A program made the translations under genes and the position numbers. Positions 44,832 through 54,512 of a stretch of DNA of 64,000 bases are shown one piece after another; position 1 is the stretch's first letter, and every line of letters begins with the position of its first letter. The notes beneath the pieces are model-generated. The model was not told the origin of the DNA, did not search any database, and saw only the letters and a list, made by a program, of their open reading frames with translations. This DNA comes from Methylocystis sp. Sn-Cys (GTDB lineage: Bacteria; Pseudomonadota; Alphaproteobacteria; Rhizobiales; Beijerinckiaceae), in the NCBI RefSeq assembly GCF_016745395.1, contig NZ_JAERVJ010000010.1, forward strand, positions 132,797 through 196,796, given 5' to 3'.

Positions 44832-45521
44832 ATGTTAATCATTGTGGATGAAAGGGAAATAGTAACGAGTGCGTATACTAGTCGGTTTGGTCAAGAGGGT
44901 GTGTTCTCTACGGGGTTCGGCTTCGAGCAGTTCTTGGAGTGGGTCGACTCGGCTCGTGAAAAGGACTTGCAGGCGGTTGAGGCGTTTTTGATTGGCGATT
45001 GCCCGGATCGGGAAGAACTCCCGCGGGTTATCCGGCGGCATTCCCAGGCTCCTGTCATCGCGATGAACGACACGCTATCGTTGGAGCAAACGCTGGGCCT
45101 GTTCAGCGCGGGCGTCGACGACGTCGTCCGCAAACCGATTCACGTGCGTGAAATACTTGCGCGTGTTCACGCTATCCGGCGGCGCGCCGAAGCTCGGCAA
45201 GATTATGCGACATTCGACCGCATCCAAGTCTTCTTCGATGGCCGCGATCCGGTGATCGACGGCGAGCCCTTCCCGCTGCCGCGCCGGGAAAGGCGCGTTC
45301 TGGAATTGCTCGTTTTGAACAAGCGCCGGCGGCTGACGAAGACTCAAGTATTCAACGCCGTCTACGGCCTCTTTGACGAGGAAGTGGAAGAAACGGTGAT
45401 CGAAAGCCACATCAGCAAGCTGCGCAAAAAGCTGCGAAAGCAACTGGGCTATGACCCGATCGACTCGCAGCGGTTCCTTGGATACCTTCTTGTTTCACAA
45501 ACGGAAGCCACGGGCAAATAA
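44832..45521 (+). CDS. ftcR: FtcR/Rem-type flagellar response regulator
   Basis: The 229-residue OmpR-type protein resembles FtcR of Brucella and Rem of Sinorhizobium, which activate flagellar genes. The receiver-like half (residues 1-120) has an acidic pair (DE, residues 6-7) and the late Lys in [11 protein letters not shown], but the phosphoacceptor region reads FLIGDCPD, so phosphorylation may be lost or altered. The C-terminal half has a winged-helix DNA-binding domain ([36 protein letters not shown]). It is the lone plus-strand gene in this area and has no histidine kinase beside it. Confidence 0.88.
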   Translation: MLIIVDEREIVTSAYTSRFGQEGVFSTGFGFEQFLEWVDSAREKDLQAVEAFLIGDCPDREELPRVIRRHSQAPVIAMNDTLSLEQTLGLFSAGVDDVVRKPIHVREILARVHAIRRRAEARQDYATFDRIQVFFDGRDPVIDGEPFPLPRRERRVLELLVLNKRRRLTKTQVFNAVYGLFDEEVEETVIESHISKLRKKLRKQLGYDPIDSQRFLGYLLVSQTEATGK

Positions 45522-45609
45522 AGCCAGCAAAATTCCCGAATGAGGACGCTCTCGTTGCGTCCTCCGGGCGCGTGGCCACCACTGAAAGCCGGCCAAGGCG
45601 CAAAACTTA

Positions 45610-45719
45610 GAGCGCATTCCGCAAAAGTTGATAGACTTTTGTGAAGAGAATGCGCTCCAGCTTTTTGAATCTGCGCGCATTCATCGCTCGCACGATTCCA
45701 TGCGAGCGGAAAGCGCGCG
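45610..45719 (+). repeat. Dispersed hairpin repeat, copy 4
   Basis: Best-preserved copy. GAGCGCATTC / GAATGCGCTC forms the outer stem with an inner CAAAAGTTGATAGACTTTTG hairpin; CGCTCGCA / TGCGAGCG is at 45685-45708. It lies between the convergent ftcR and flgL genes and may serve as a bidirectional transcript end. Confidence 0.85.
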
Positions 45720-46766
45720 CTAGAGATATTTCGTAAGGCTCAACTGTTGAATTCGGGCCGTCAGCGAATAGGACGTTTCGATCTGAGTCATCAAATTGGT
45801 GACCGTGACAGAGGCCAGCGAAGGATCGACGCCCTCCAACGCGCCGATCTGGGCGCTCAATAGATCCTTCTGTGTCGCCATGTTGTCCAGAGCGCTTTTG
45901 ACGTCGGCCTGCATGACCCCGACTTTTTCCTGTAAATTTGTAAGCCCCGATACGCCTTGATCGATGGCGTTCGTCGCCGCCGTAACGACAGCCTGGAAAG
46001 TATCCTTGCTCAGATTGCTCGCGCCGAGACTGGTCAGCATCGTATAGCCGGCCGCAAGCTTCTGGAACGACGCGTCATTCGCCGTAACGGAAGTGGCGCT
46101 CGTGCGGGTGATCGATATGCGATTTTGCAGCGGCGAGCTCGACGCCGAGGACCAGTCCGTGGTCCAGCTAGCCGGTGAAAACAAAGCGGCCATAGGACCG
46201 GAAATAAAGGCGTCCATCTGGGACGCCGTGATCGTGGAGACAAGCGGATCCGAGGGCGGAAAGCCAAAATTACTGGTAAAAGCGGCGTCGAGGGCAGCTT
46301 TTGCTGCGCTCGGCGGCGCCGATGCGGTATCCGTAATCGGCGCCGTGCCCCCCTTGACGCCGCCAAAGACAAACACGCCGCCGCTCGAAGCGTTCAAGCC
46401 CGACATCATGGCGCCGAGTGCGGTTTGCGCCTGCTGAATGATCGCGCCCCTGTTGCCGATGCCGTTTTGAGCCGTCATCAGCGCGCTTCGCATGGCTTGC
46501 GCGTCTGTCGAGAGCTTCTGCAACGACGTCTGCGTAATCTCGAGGCGAGAAGCAACCACATTGTTGCTTGCAGTGATTGCGTCGATGTCGCTTACGCTGA
46601 GATGCAGGAGGGAATCCCGCGTATGCTGAGAACCGATCGCCACGCTCATATCGGCGTGCTGCCCGGTCGACAGTTCTTTCTGAGCGATCGACAGGCGCTT
46701 TTGAAGATCGACAATCGAATTGCTCAAGGCGTTCGACATTGCCGAAGTGGAAACGGATGAGATCAT
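45720..46766 (-). CDS. flgL: Hook-filament junction protein FlgL
   Basis: The 348-residue product has flagellin-like ends: SIVDLQKRLSIAQKELSTGQ at the N-terminus and the C-terminal MTQIETSYSLTARIQQLSLT. It follows flgK by ten bases, the usual order of HAP1 and HAP3. The start at 46766 is the most likely; the first residues are Ser-rich. Confidence 0.93.
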   Translation of the reverse strand: MISSVSTSAMSNALSNSIVDLQKRLSIAQKELSTGQHADMSVAIGSQHTRDSLLHLSVSDIDAITASNNVVASRLEITQTSLQKLSTDAQAMRSALMTAQNGIGNRGAIIQQAQTALGAMMSGLNASSGGVFVFGGVKGGTAPITDTASAPPSAAKAALDAAFTSNFGFPPSDPLVSTITASQMDAFISGPMAALFSPASWTTDWSSASSSPLQNRISITRTSATSVTANDASFQKLAAGYTMLTSLGASNLSKDTFQAVVTAATNAIDQGVSGLTNLQEKVGVMQADVKSALDNMATQKDLLSAQIGALEGVDPSLASVTVTNLMTQIETSYSLTARIQQLSLTKYL

Positions 46767-46776
46767 CGATCTGCGC

Positions 46777-48258
46777 TCACGGTCTGATGGCGTTGAACAG
46801 GGCTGTATAGAGGGCGTCGATCGACGAAATCAGTTTCGCCGTCGCCTGGTAGGAATTCTCCAGCTCGAGCATTTTGGCCATCTGGCTGTCGAGATTCACG
46901 CCGACTGCATTCGACAGAGCCTGGGTGCTCTGGCTGAGCATGGCGCTCTGATAGGTATCGGCGCTGTGGGCCTGCTGTTTTTGCGCAGAGAGCCAGCCAT
47001 CGGAGGCGCTCGCAAAGGCGGTCAGCGACGTATTCGTATTGAGGCCAGCCGCGGGATCGAAAGATTGAGTCGCAGACAGCGACGAGATCATCTGCTCGAT
47101 ACGGGCAGTATAGAGCGCGCCCCCGGAGGTGTTGTAGGTATAGGCAGGATTTCCGGGATCCGAGATTCCACCGTCGCGCAAGCGCGTCGGATCGCCGCCT
47201 TGGCTGGGGTCGGCGTTGGCGTTGACTTGAATTTGCCCAGCGAGGCCAGAAACCATGGCGCCGGGTATGCTCGTCGCGCCGGGATAAGTGAACAGCCCAG
47301 GGAGCGTCGGCGCGCCGCCGCCGGTCTGATCGCTCTCGGAAAAGGCCGAAACAAGCCCACGCGCAATCTCGTCGAGCTGGCTCTGATATGCTGGCGCGAT
47401 AGAGTCCCGCAACTGCGTCAAACCCGCGAGCTTGCCGGAATGCACGCTTGTTGCGAAATTGCTGTTTCCCGTCACCTGCACGCCATCGACATAGACGGCG
47501 TTTCCGCTCGCGCCCGCCGCCAGCGCGGGATTGCGCTGGAACGTCACCGCGCGCGGAGCCGTCTCGAACAGCGTCACGCCGCTGTCCGTGAAGATCATCA
47601 TATCGTTGTTGGGGCGCGTGACCGTCGTTATGCCAATCTCGGAGGAGAGCTGCGTAAGGAGAGAGTCTCTCTGGTCGAGGAGATCTGTGATGTCCCTCTT
47701 GGCGCCCGCGCCCGCGACAATCGCGTTGTTGACCTGCTCGAACTTGCTCAGAATCGAATTGATGTTCGTGACCGAGTCTTCGATCTGTTGATCGGCGTTC
47801 CGGCGCACATCCTGAACCGTGGTCGTAGCCTGGTTCAAGGAATTGGCCAGGTCCTTTGCTGCGGTCACGGCGCCCGCCGCCGCCGTCGGATCGGAGGGCG
47901 CGGCGTCATAGCTCTGCAAGGCGCTTGAAAGCTTCCCCATGAAGAAAGACGGAGAAGAACTGTTGCCGTCGCTGTCGGTAGCCAGCAATTGGGCGATGGA
48001 GGAGACGCCGTCATAGACAGCGGACGCCTGAGCGCCGCCAGATGTCGATTGAAGCTGACTCTTGAATAAAGCGGGATTCGTGATGCGCGCGACGCCGTTC
48101 ACCTCCGCCGCGCCCCCGCCCCCTGTGCTCGTCTGCGCGACCCGCGTGGAGTATCCCGGCGTGTTGGCGTTCGACACATTCCGCGAGAGAATGCTGATCT
48201 CGTTCGAGATCGTCCCGAGCGAGGTGTTGGCGATCATTCCCGCGATCGAGAGATTCAT
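46777..48258 (-). CDS. flgK: Hook-filament junction protein FlgK
   Basis: The 493-residue product has the axial N-terminus (ISNEISILSRNVSNANTPGY), a DLLDQRDSLLTQLSSEIGI segment and the C-terminal MLSQSTQALSNAVGVNLDSQ with MLELENSYQATAKLISSID. It precedes flgL; FlgN-like chaperone gene at 27590 may serve it. Upstream lies a 430-base region with its promoter. Confidence 0.95.
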   Translation of the reverse strand: MNLSIAGMIANTSLGTISNEISILSRNVSNANTPGYSTRVAQTSTGGGGAAEVNGVARITNPALFKSQLQSTSGGAQASAVYDGVSSIAQLLATDSDGNSSSPSFFMGKLSSALQSYDAAPSDPTAAAGAVTAAKDLANSLNQATTTVQDVRRNADQQIEDSVTNINSILSKFEQVNNAIVAGAGAKRDITDLLDQRDSLLTQLSSEIGITTVTRPNNDMMIFTDSGVTLFETAPRAVTFQRNPALAAGASGNAVYVDGVQVTGNSNFATSVHSGKLAGLTQLRDSIAPAYQSQLDEIARGLVSAFSESDQTGGGAPTLPGLFTYPGATSIPGAMVSGLAGQIQVNANADPSQGGDPTRLRDGGISDPGNPAYTYNTSGGALYTARIEQMISSLSATQSFDPAAGLNTNTSLTAFASASDGWLSAQKQQAHSADTYQSAMLSQSTQALSNAVGVNLDSQMAKMLELENSYQATAKLISSIDALYTALFNAIRP

Positions 48259-48688
48259 GAATTATCCCATTCGCTAAGAGAGCGGCTGCGCAGACGACAA
48301 ATCTCGCGTGCGCGCCAGCGAGGCGCAGGTCGCAAGAAACATCGCATCGGGTTTTGAATGAGCGGCGCTTATCGTCCGAGCGACTCATAAAAGGAGCCTG
48401 GAACGATGGCCGCCTTCATGGCGGCGCATGTGATCGAGGGCGAAGCAAGCGCGCTTCTCGACAACGATCTCCGCAAGCCCATTTAGGCGACGATCTCTTA
48501 ATACTTTGTTTAACACAAAAAGGAGATTCTTCTCGCATTCGCAGTTGCTCGATTCTCGCGAGCTTTCGCGAAACTTGCGAGGGATCGGCGAAGAGCGAAC
48601 TCGATCGTTCAACACGCCGCGACAGCGCGACGCCAGTAAACAACAATAGTGATTCTTTTGTCCTGAACCAGAGGCTGTGAGAGCCGCC
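48259..48688. other. Divergent intergenic region upstream of flgK
   Basis: No large gene is seen. It carries the possible 26-codon frame at 48406-48486 and, at 48498-48513, two TTAA separated by eight bases, one longer than the CtrA consensus. Overlapping minus-strand frames are Arg-rich and look non-coding. Promoters for flgK and the gene at 48689 should lie here. Confidence 0.5.
48406..48486 (+). CDS. Possible 26-residue small protein
   Basis: An ATG with a strong AAAGGAG nine bases upstream opens a 26-codon frame (MAAFMAAHVIEGEASALLDN...). It ends with TAG. The good ribosome site is the only support; it could be chance. Confidence 0.25.
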   Translation: MAAFMAAHVIEGEASALLDNDLRKPI

Positions 48689-49231
48689 ATGCAACGACCC
48701 GCGTCTTCTTCCAATCAAAATTCGCCCAAGAAAAAAATTGCCAAGATCGGCCGCAAACAAGCGCCGCTCGCGGAACGCGCTCTGCATGTCGCGACAGTCG
48801 CGCTCGCTGTCGGCGCGACAGCTTTCGCGGCGGAGATGATCAGCGTTTCCGATCGCATCCCTACTTTCGCCGGGTCGGAGCATTTGATGATCTTCGCGCG
48901 GCCGTCCACCATCGCGGCTCGGCGCAACCAGGAAAACCCGGCGCTGGTCGTCGCGAACAAAAATGGCATCGATTACAGCCCGGTCGGAGGCGTCGGAAAA
49001 AACCCGGCGCCCATGCGAAATGGTCCGATCGATTACAAGCTGATCGAGGCCGACCAGAATTGGGCTCTCATCCGCGATCCTCGCGGATCGATTATGCGCG
49101 TTTCGAAGGGAGAGTTCGTGTCGGGTCTCGGCAAAATCGAGGACATTGTCAGGAAGAACGACCGCTGGACCGTCGTCACGCCGCGGGGCGTCATCGCAGA
49201 GAACTCGGCGTCAGGATCGAAAGAAAACTGA
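48689..49231 (+). CDS. Unknown single-pass membrane protein
   Basis: The 180-residue product has a basic N-terminus, a likely membrane segment (residues ~30-50, ALHVATVALAVGATAFAAEM) and a soluble C-terminal domain (IEADQNWALIRDPRGSIMRV, later LGKIEDIVRKNDRWTVVTP) that recalls the small beta domain of PilP/GspC-like periplasmic proteins, though I would not assign it. The ATG at 48689 is used; a GTG at 48677 is an alternative. It stands beside flagellar genes on the plus strand. Function unknown. Confidence 0.5.
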   Translation: MQRPASSSNQNSPKKKIAKIGRKQAPLAERALHVATVALAVGATAFAAEMISVSDRIPTFAGSEHLMIFARPSTIAARRNQENPALVVANKNGIDYSPVGGVGKNPAPMRNGPIDYKLIEADQNWALIRDPRGSIMRVSKGEFVSGLGKIEDIVRKNDRWTVVTPRGVIAENSASGSKEN

Positions 49232-49360
49232 ACAACGCTCGGACTTATCGGTCTGCCTCGTAAAAGTGCGCCGAAAACTGCCCCTTTCATAAAAACAGTG
49301 CATTCATATGATAAATATCAACATTTTCGCTTAAATTTACGGCGATTTGCACACTTATTT

Positions 49361-49377
49361 ACTGGTTGGATACCAGT
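49361..49377. promoter_or_regulatory. Short inverted repeat upstream of globin-coupled receptor
   Basis: ACTGG and CCAGT, separated by seven bases, lie in an AT-rich region 120 bases before the receptor gene. It might be a regulator site. Weak evidence. Confidence 0.25.
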
Positions 49378-49495
49378 AGGTGTTTTTACCTAGATTAGGC
49401 ATGACGCCTCCCTGCCGCCGAATGCAATCGGTTTCCGTTTACCAGCCGCGCGCAAGGACGCAGCGCGGCTTTCCCTTCATGTGGAAGAGGCGTTT

Positions 49496-51103
49496 ATGGC
49501 CCAGTCTCCAGCCCCCCAGACCACCGTTTCGTCGATATCGATGGATGAACGCCTCACGTTCATTGGCATAGACGAGCGCTCGAAAACACGGTTGCGAGAA
49601 CTGAAGCCTCTTTTGAGCGTCGCCCTCGACCAGGCTCTGACGGTCTTCTACGACAAGGTGCGCGCGACCCCGGAAACACGGCAATTTTTCTCCGACAACC
49701 AGCATATGGCTGCCGCCAAAACCCGCCAGCAGCAGCACTGGGGTCTGATTGTCGAAGCGCAATTTGGCGACTCTTACGCGCAAGCCGTGCGCGCGGTCGG
49801 CAAGGCGCATGCGCGGTTGGGCCTGGAGCCGCGGTGGTATATCGGCGGATACGCCGTCATTCTGGAGCGGCTCATTCATGACGTCGTCAAGGACCGCTGG
49901 CCGAGGTTCGTTTTCCGCGGCCAGAATGTCGCCGAAGGCATGGCGGAAGCGATAACGAGCCTGGTGAAGGCGACCTTTCTCGACATGGATCTTTCCATTT
50001 CGGTCTATCTCGAAGAGCTGGAGGCAAGACGCCGCCAGCAAGAGGAGCTTCGCGCCGCCGAGGAAAAGAATCGGTCCGAGGCGCTGGCGGCGATGAGCTA
50101 CGCGCTCGAGCAACTCGCTAACGGAAATCTCGAAATCGGCATCGACGCCAATCTATCGCCGGAGTTCGAGAAGATCAAAACCGAATTCAATCACACGGTC
50201 GAAAAACTGCGCGAAGCTTTCGGCATGGTTTCTGCGTCGGTTTCGGTTATCGAAAGCGCGACCAACGAAATCGGCGCCGCGGCCGAAGATCTGTCTCGCC
50301 GCACGGAGTCTCAAGCCGCGGGGCTGGAAGAATCGTCGGCGGCGCTCGCCGAAGTGACCACGACGGTCAAAGCAACGGCCGCCAGCACGCAGAACGCCAA
50401 CGAAATTGTCGCGGCGACGAAGTCCGACGCGGAAAAGGGCGGCGAAATTATCGTCTCGGCCATCGACGCTATGGGGCAGATCGAAAAGGCGTCGAAAGAC
50501 ATCGGCCAGATCATCGGCGTCATCGACGAGATTGCCTTCCAAACGAATCTGCTTGCATTGAACGCTGGCGTCGAGGCCGCGCGCGCAGGCGAAGCCGGCA
50601 GGGGCTTCGCGGTGGTCGCCTCCGAAGTGCGCGCCCTCGCCCAGCGCTCCGCCGACGCCGCCAAGGAGATCAAGGGACTGATCGCCGCCTCCAATTCGGC
50701 GGTCGAACAGGGCGCCAATCTCGTCGGACAGACGGGCCGGGCTTTGAAGGCGATCGTGTCTCAGGTGGGCGAAGTCGCGACGGTGGTCGGCACGATCGCC
50801 GATGGCACAAGAGAGCAGGCATTGGCGCTGAGTCAGGTGACGGAAGCCATCAATCAGATGGACCAGATGACGCAGCATAACGCGGCCATGGTCGAGGAAA
50901 CGACCGCAGCGACGAAAAACATGGGCCAGGAAACCGAACGGCTGGCGGCGGCCGTCCGGCGCTTCAACATCGGAAAGCCGATTGCGGCGCACGCCGCTCC
51001 CAGACCTCCGGCGCGCAAACCCGCCAAACCGGCGTTGAAGACGCGCGGCTCAGCGGCGCTCGCCGAACCCAGATATGAGGAAGAGAGCTGGGAAGAGTTC
51101 TGA
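49496..51103 (+). CDS. Soluble globin-coupled chemoreceptor
   Basis: This 535-residue methyl-accepting protein has an N-terminal globin-coupled sensor domain (about residues 15-165) with the likely heme-ligating His105 in [18 protein letters not shown], the HemAT-type pattern. A HAMP-like piece (about 200-250) is followed by the methyl-accepting signalling domain with [20 protein letters not shown]. No membrane segment is present, so it should be cytoplasmic and sense oxygen. It ends in SWEEF, a CheR-docking-like peptide. GGAAGAGG precedes the ATG; an upstream GTG at 49481 adds five residues. Confidence 0.9.
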   Translation: MAQSPAPQTTVSSISMDERLTFIGIDERSKTRLRELKPLLSVALDQALTVFYDKVRATPETRQFFSDNQHMAAAKTRQQQHWGLIVEAQFGDSYAQAVRAVGKAHARLGLEPRWYIGGYAVILERLIHDVVKDRWPRFVFRGQNVAEGMAEAITSLVKATFLDMDLSISVYLEELEARRRQQEELRAAEEKNRSEALAAMSYALEQLANGNLEIGIDANLSPEFEKIKTEFNHTVEKLREAFGMVSASVSVIESATNEIGAAAEDLSRRTESQAAGLEESSAALAEVTTTVKATAASTQNANEIVAATKSDAEKGGEIIVSAIDAMGQIEKASKDIGQIIGVIDEIAFQTNLLALNAGVEAARAGEAGRGFAVVASEVRALAQRSADAAKEIKGLIAASNSAVEQGANLVGQTGRALKAIVSQVGEVATVVGTIADGTREQALALSQVTEAINQMDQMTQHNAAMVEETTAATKNMGQETERLAAAVRRFNIGKPIAAHAAPRPPARKPAKPALKTRGSAALAEPRYEEESWEEF

Positions 51104-51160
51104 TCAAACCGCCGCGGTTTGAAGCGGAAACGAGCAAAAGCCCGTCTAAAAAAGAGGAAA

Positions 51161-51196
51161 GACCAGCGCACGGAGCTCCGCGCGCTGGTCTTTTTC
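51161..51196. terminator. Bidirectional terminator between chemoreceptor genes
   Basis: A 9-bp stem (GACCAGCGC / GCGCTGGTC) with an inner CGG-AGCT-CCG is followed by TTTTT on the plus strand and by an A-rich run on the other side, which is a T-run for the minus strand. It ends both converging chemoreceptor transcripts. A second hairpin (51104-51122) lies just before it. Confidence 0.85.
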
Positions 51197-51305
51197 TTAT
51201 CCGACTTTTCGAAGGTGTCGCTCCGGGCAAACGGAAAGAAGGACGGGCGAAATCCCGGAGGCCGCGACTGCCACACTGGAAACCCAATCAAAAGCGGATC
51301 CCGTA

Positions 51306-53309
51306 TTAAAACTCCGTCCAGTCCACTTCATCTGGCTCTTGAACGCGGAGCTTGCGCGCCGTCGCGCCCGAGACAACGGCATGGTCGCGCGCCCGCCTGT
51401 TCTCCCGGAACGCGGGCGCATGCGCGCTTTGATGCAGTCGGAAACTTCCAACCGAGCGCGCCAATTCATCCGCCTCGTGCCGGAGACTATGGCTCGCCGC
51501 CGTGGTCTCTTCCACCATGGCGGCGTTCCTCTGCGTATCCTGATCCATCTGTCCGACGGCGACATTGATCTGTCGGATTGCCGCGGCGCCTTCCGCGGCG
51601 CCGGCGGCGATCTCGGACACCATCGAGCTGATCGACACCACTTCCGAGGCGATGCGCTCCAAAGCGGCGCCAGTGGAGACGACGAGCTCGACCCCATCTG
51701 CGACCTCCGTCTTGGAGGATAGGATCAGTCCTTTTATTTCTTTCGCCGCTTCCGCCGATCGCTGTGCGAGCGCGCGCACTTCCGACGCGACAACAGCAAA
51801 TCCCCTGCCCGCTTCGCCGGCTCTCGCGGCCTCGACGCCAGCGTTGAGCGCCAGCAGATTCGTTTGGAAGGAAATCTCGTCGATGAGCCCGATGATACTC
51901 GCGATATCGGTCGATGATTTCTCGATGCGCGCCATCGCTTCGGTCGCGCTTTGGACGACGGCGCCGCTGTTTTGCGCCTCTGATTTCGCGCGCGCGACAA
52001 TATCCTGGGCGCGTTTCGCGGCGTCCGAGTTGCGGCTGACGGCGGTCATGACCTCCTGCAATGCAGCGGCGGTTTGCTCGAGACTTGCCGCCTGTTGCTC
52101 CGTGCGCCTCGACAGATCATCAGCGGCCGAAGCGATTTCCGCGGTCGAGGAAGAGATAACTCCGGCGCCGTCACGCACCTTCGTGAGCGCCGATTCCAGC
52201 GCTTCCAGCGCGGAATTGAAATCCGCCGTCAAGCGTCGATATGCTGCTGGGACCTCTTCGCTCAATCGGAAAGAGAGGTCGTGATCGGCGATTTTCGAAA
52301 GCCCTGCTCCCAGCGTCTCGATAAGAATTTCTTGTTCGGCGGCGACGGCCGCCCGCTCGGCGTCGCTGCGCGCGCGTTCGGCTTCCAGTATCGCCTGCTG
52401 TTCCGCCGCCTGATGCTGCGCCTGCAATCTCTCCTTGGCGATGAGGCGGAATTTTCGATAGACGATCCCAAGCCGGCCGATTTCGTCGGTTCGACCGGCC
52501 TCATAGACGTCATAGTTGAGATCGCCTTCCACGAGGCGCGAGAAGGTGAATGTGATCCAGTCTAAGGGCTGCGTCGCCCAACGCCGCGCCAACCAGCAAG
52601 CCAGCGCCGCCGTCGTTATGATCGTGCCAATCGCCATGAGCGCGGCGATCTGCGCCCACGTGCGCAGCGCCTCCAGAGCGAGGCCGGCGTTCGCCTTATT
52701 TCTGTCGATACGTTTGCGAAGCGCGTCGACTTCGCCCCTCGTATTGTCCACCGCCATCTGCACCGAAAGCGCAAGCTGGTCGAATTTCAGCTTTCCGTCA
52801 GCGGGCGCGGTGGCGTCGCTCGTCTTTGCGCTTTCGGCGGCTTTTGCGGCGAAAGCGTAGATGTTTTTTTCAGCCTGGGTCAGGACGCGGACAAGATCCG
52901 GACTGTCCAGAACCTTGGCGGCCTCCAAGGCGCCTTTGACGTGAAGAGAGAATCGCTTGGAATGCGCGCCGAAGTCCCGGAAAGCGTTCTCGAGCCCCTC
53001 CGGATGACGAGACGCCATGAAATCGACGAGGGAAAGCCGCGCCTGGGCGATGTCATATCTTGCGCTTTGCAGCATCTCGACGAGCTGCGCAAATAGCCTG
53101 TCGGTTTTCGCCTGGCTTTGCTCTCGGTCCGCGGAGGCCGTCGCTTCCTGCCTGAGGACAAGAAACGCATATGAGGAAGCCGAAAGGTCGAGCAGCGCCA
53201 TAACGAGGAAAAGCATGAGCGCCGCTCGCGAAAGAGTCCCCGCGAGTGAACGGCGCAAAGCGGAAAACGTGCCGGCGGCGTTAGAGGCCATAGTTGGCTT
53301 ATCCCTCAT
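51306..53309 (-). CDS. Methyl-accepting chemotaxis protein
   Basis: The 667-residue receptor has a first membrane segment ([20 protein letters not shown]), a periplasmic helical domain of ~170 residues, a second membrane segment near residue 215 ([20 protein letters not shown]), a HAMP domain, and a signalling domain with [20 protein letters not shown]. The C-terminus ends in DWTEF, again W-x-x-F. An AGGAGG lies eight bases upstream of the ATG. The sensed signal is unknown. Confidence 0.93.
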   Translation of the reverse strand: MRDKPTMASNAAGTFSALRRSLAGTLSRAALMLFLVMALLDLSASSYAFLVLRQEATASADREQSQAKTDRLFAQLVEMLQSARYDIAQARLSLVDFMASRHPEGLENAFRDFGAHSKRFSLHVKGALEAAKVLDSPDLVRVLTQAEKNIYAFAAKAAESAKTSDATAPADGKLKFDQLALSVQMAVDNTRGEVDALRKRIDRNKANAGLALEALRTWAQIAALMAIGTIITTAALACWLARRWATQPLDWITFTFSRLVEGDLNYDVYEAGRTDEIGRLGIVYRKFRLIAKERLQAQHQAAEQQAILEAERARSDAERAAVAAEQEILIETLGAGLSKIADHDLSFRLSEEVPAAYRRLTADFNSALEALESALTKVRDGAGVISSSTAEIASAADDLSRRTEQQAASLEQTAAALQEVMTAVSRNSDAAKRAQDIVARAKSEAQNSGAVVQSATEAMARIEKSSTDIASIIGLIDEISFQTNLLALNAGVEAARAGEAGRGFAVVASEVRALAQRSAEAAKEIKGLILSSKTEVADGVELVVSTGAALERIASEVVSISSMVSEIAAGAAEGAAAIRQINVAVGQMDQDTQRNAAMVEETTAASHSLRHEADELARSVGSFRLHQSAHAPAFRENRRARDHAVVSGATARKLRVQEPDEVDWTEF

Positions 53310-53467
53310 AGGAAGGCCTCCTCAGACGAAGGCGTCGGCCAGGTAGGAAAAGGCGGCTGGGGGAGACGCCACTGGATCGGCGTCGCGAAGAAGACGGCGC
53401 CACCGTCGTTATCCATCAGACGTGCAATTCGACGAAAGATCCGCCGTAAACGCCGGCATTGATGCGC

Positions 53468-53722
53468 TTACGGGGAATAGGCGCGGATCCGCTGAGTCAC
53501 GTTTTCCACCGGCCCCTCGACAATGCGCTTTTCGATCGCCTTCGCGGCAGAATCCGCGTCGCTCTGATTTTTATTCTCGACGGTCGGCGCGTCGGAGCCG
53601 TAAATCTCGGACATCTCGTCGATGAATTTCTTCATGGCCTGAACGGCCCGATACTCGGGCATCTTGCTCAATTCGTCGATCATCTGCTGACGCATCTGCT
53701 TCAACTGGGCGATCGTTTGCAT
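53468..53722 (-). CDS. Small unknown protein, paralogue of 28667-28936
   Basis: The 84-residue protein shares its first ~40 residues with the 28667-28936 product (MQTIAQLKQMRQQMIDELSK, later EYRAVQAMKKFIDEMSEIYG). The rest differs. No recognised family; probably a small helical protein. It is adjacent to chemoreceptor genes. GGGG lies upstream of the ATG. Confidence 0.65.
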   Translation of the reverse strand: MQTIAQLKQMRQQMIDELSKMPEYRAVQAMKKFIDEMSEIYGSDAPTVENKNQSDADSAAKAIEKRIVEGPVENVTQRIRAYSP

Positions 53723-53857
53723 AGGAGGACCCCTTCGAGAATCTGACAGCCAATCATACCGAAGGGCCCTCGCGCGAGGCTTACCCCGCAGGGACTTTAA
53801 CTCCTCAGAGATTTTCTGGGCCTAGTGTCGATGCGCACGAGTTGGAGGAGTAGGCGC

Positions 53858-54259
53858 ATGCCGTCTTTTGGGCATATCCGACAGAATGTCGAGAAACAGC
53901 GCTGCGCGACGGACCTCGACCGGGCCGGGCATTTCGCGGGGCTTTGGAACGCGAGCCTGGAGATTTTCGAGACGCGCGCCCCCTCCGGACGGATGGAGCA
54001 GGTTCAGTGGGTGCGCGCCCTTGGGAAAATAGCGACCGGTTTCGATGGGCCGCGATCGGAAATGGAAGCAAAAGCGCGCCAAGACTTTCGGGCGCTATGC
54101 CGGCTGAATATGGCGGCGCTTCACACGAGATTGCCAGAGGCGGCAGTCGGCTTGCGTCAAATGGCGCAAGCGACAGCGCTGGTTGTTCCCGATCGCGTGA
54201 GCGCGCATCTCATAGCGGACCAGATTGCGCGGAGTCTGGGCCCTCGCAAAACCGCGTGA
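53858..54259 (+). CDS. Unknown small helical protein
   Basis: A 133-residue product, helix-rich (FAGLWNASLEIFETRAPSGR, later MAALHTRLPEAAVGLRQMAQ), without signal or membrane segment. The ATG at 53858 has a strong GGAGGAG seven bases upstream; an earlier ATG at 53825 lacks one. It may recall phasin-like helical proteins but I do not assign it. Function unknown. Confidence 0.55.
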   Translation: MPSFGHIRQNVEKQRCATDLDRAGHFAGLWNASLEIFETRAPSGRMEQVQWVRALGKIATGFDGPRSEMEAKARQDFRALCRLNMAALHTRLPEAAVGLRQMAQATALVVPDRVSAHLIADQIARSLGPRKTA

Positions 54260-54272
54260 CCCCGAGCAGCGA

Positions 54273-54467
54273 TTACGCGCTTTCGCACACCAGCCGCGCC
54301 AGAGCAAAACGCACCAGTTCCGACGCTGCTGCGTCGTCGATCAAATCCATCGCCTCGAAAAGGACGAGAATAGCGGCTTGCTTGCGATCGAGCGGCTCGG
54401 CGGCGGACCGAATCACGTCGCCAGGATTGCGCGCGGCGCGAAGCGCCCGAGTCTTACGCGTGGTCAT
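54273..54467 (-). CDS. Small unknown protein with CtrA-like box
   Basis: The 64-residue product (MTTRKTRALRAARNP... DLIDDAAASELVRFALARL) is helical with a basic N-terminus. The ATG at 54467 has an AAGGAG six bases upstream, so the extension to 54485 is not used. A TTAA-N7-TTAACC lies 31 bases further upstream. No family recognised. Confidence 0.55.
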   Translation of the reverse strand: MTTRKTRALRAARNPGDVIRSAAEPLDRKQAAILVLFEAMDLIDDAAASELVRFALARLVCESA

Positions 54468-54497
54468 GCGTCTCTCCTTATTCAATTACTCAACACG

Positions 54498-54512
54498 TTA
54501 ACGATTAATTAA
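54498..54512. promoter_or_regulatory. TTAA-N7-TTAA site, possible CtrA box
   Basis: Two TTAA tetramers are exactly seven bases apart, and the second is followed by CC, matching the CtrA consensus TTAA-N7-TTAACC. It is palindromic and lies just upstream of the 64-residue protein gene and ~200 bases before rfbD. CtrA control is an inference. Confidence 0.55.

Noticed and set aside
45685..45708. Possible CRISPR-like repeat in the hairpin element
   Set aside because: Copies are scattered kilobases apart with no spacers or cas genes; it is a dispersed palindrome.
46720..47928. 402-codon plus-strand frame opposite flgK
   Set aside because: Antisense to a clear flgK; composition is Arg-rich as in GC-rich shadow frames.
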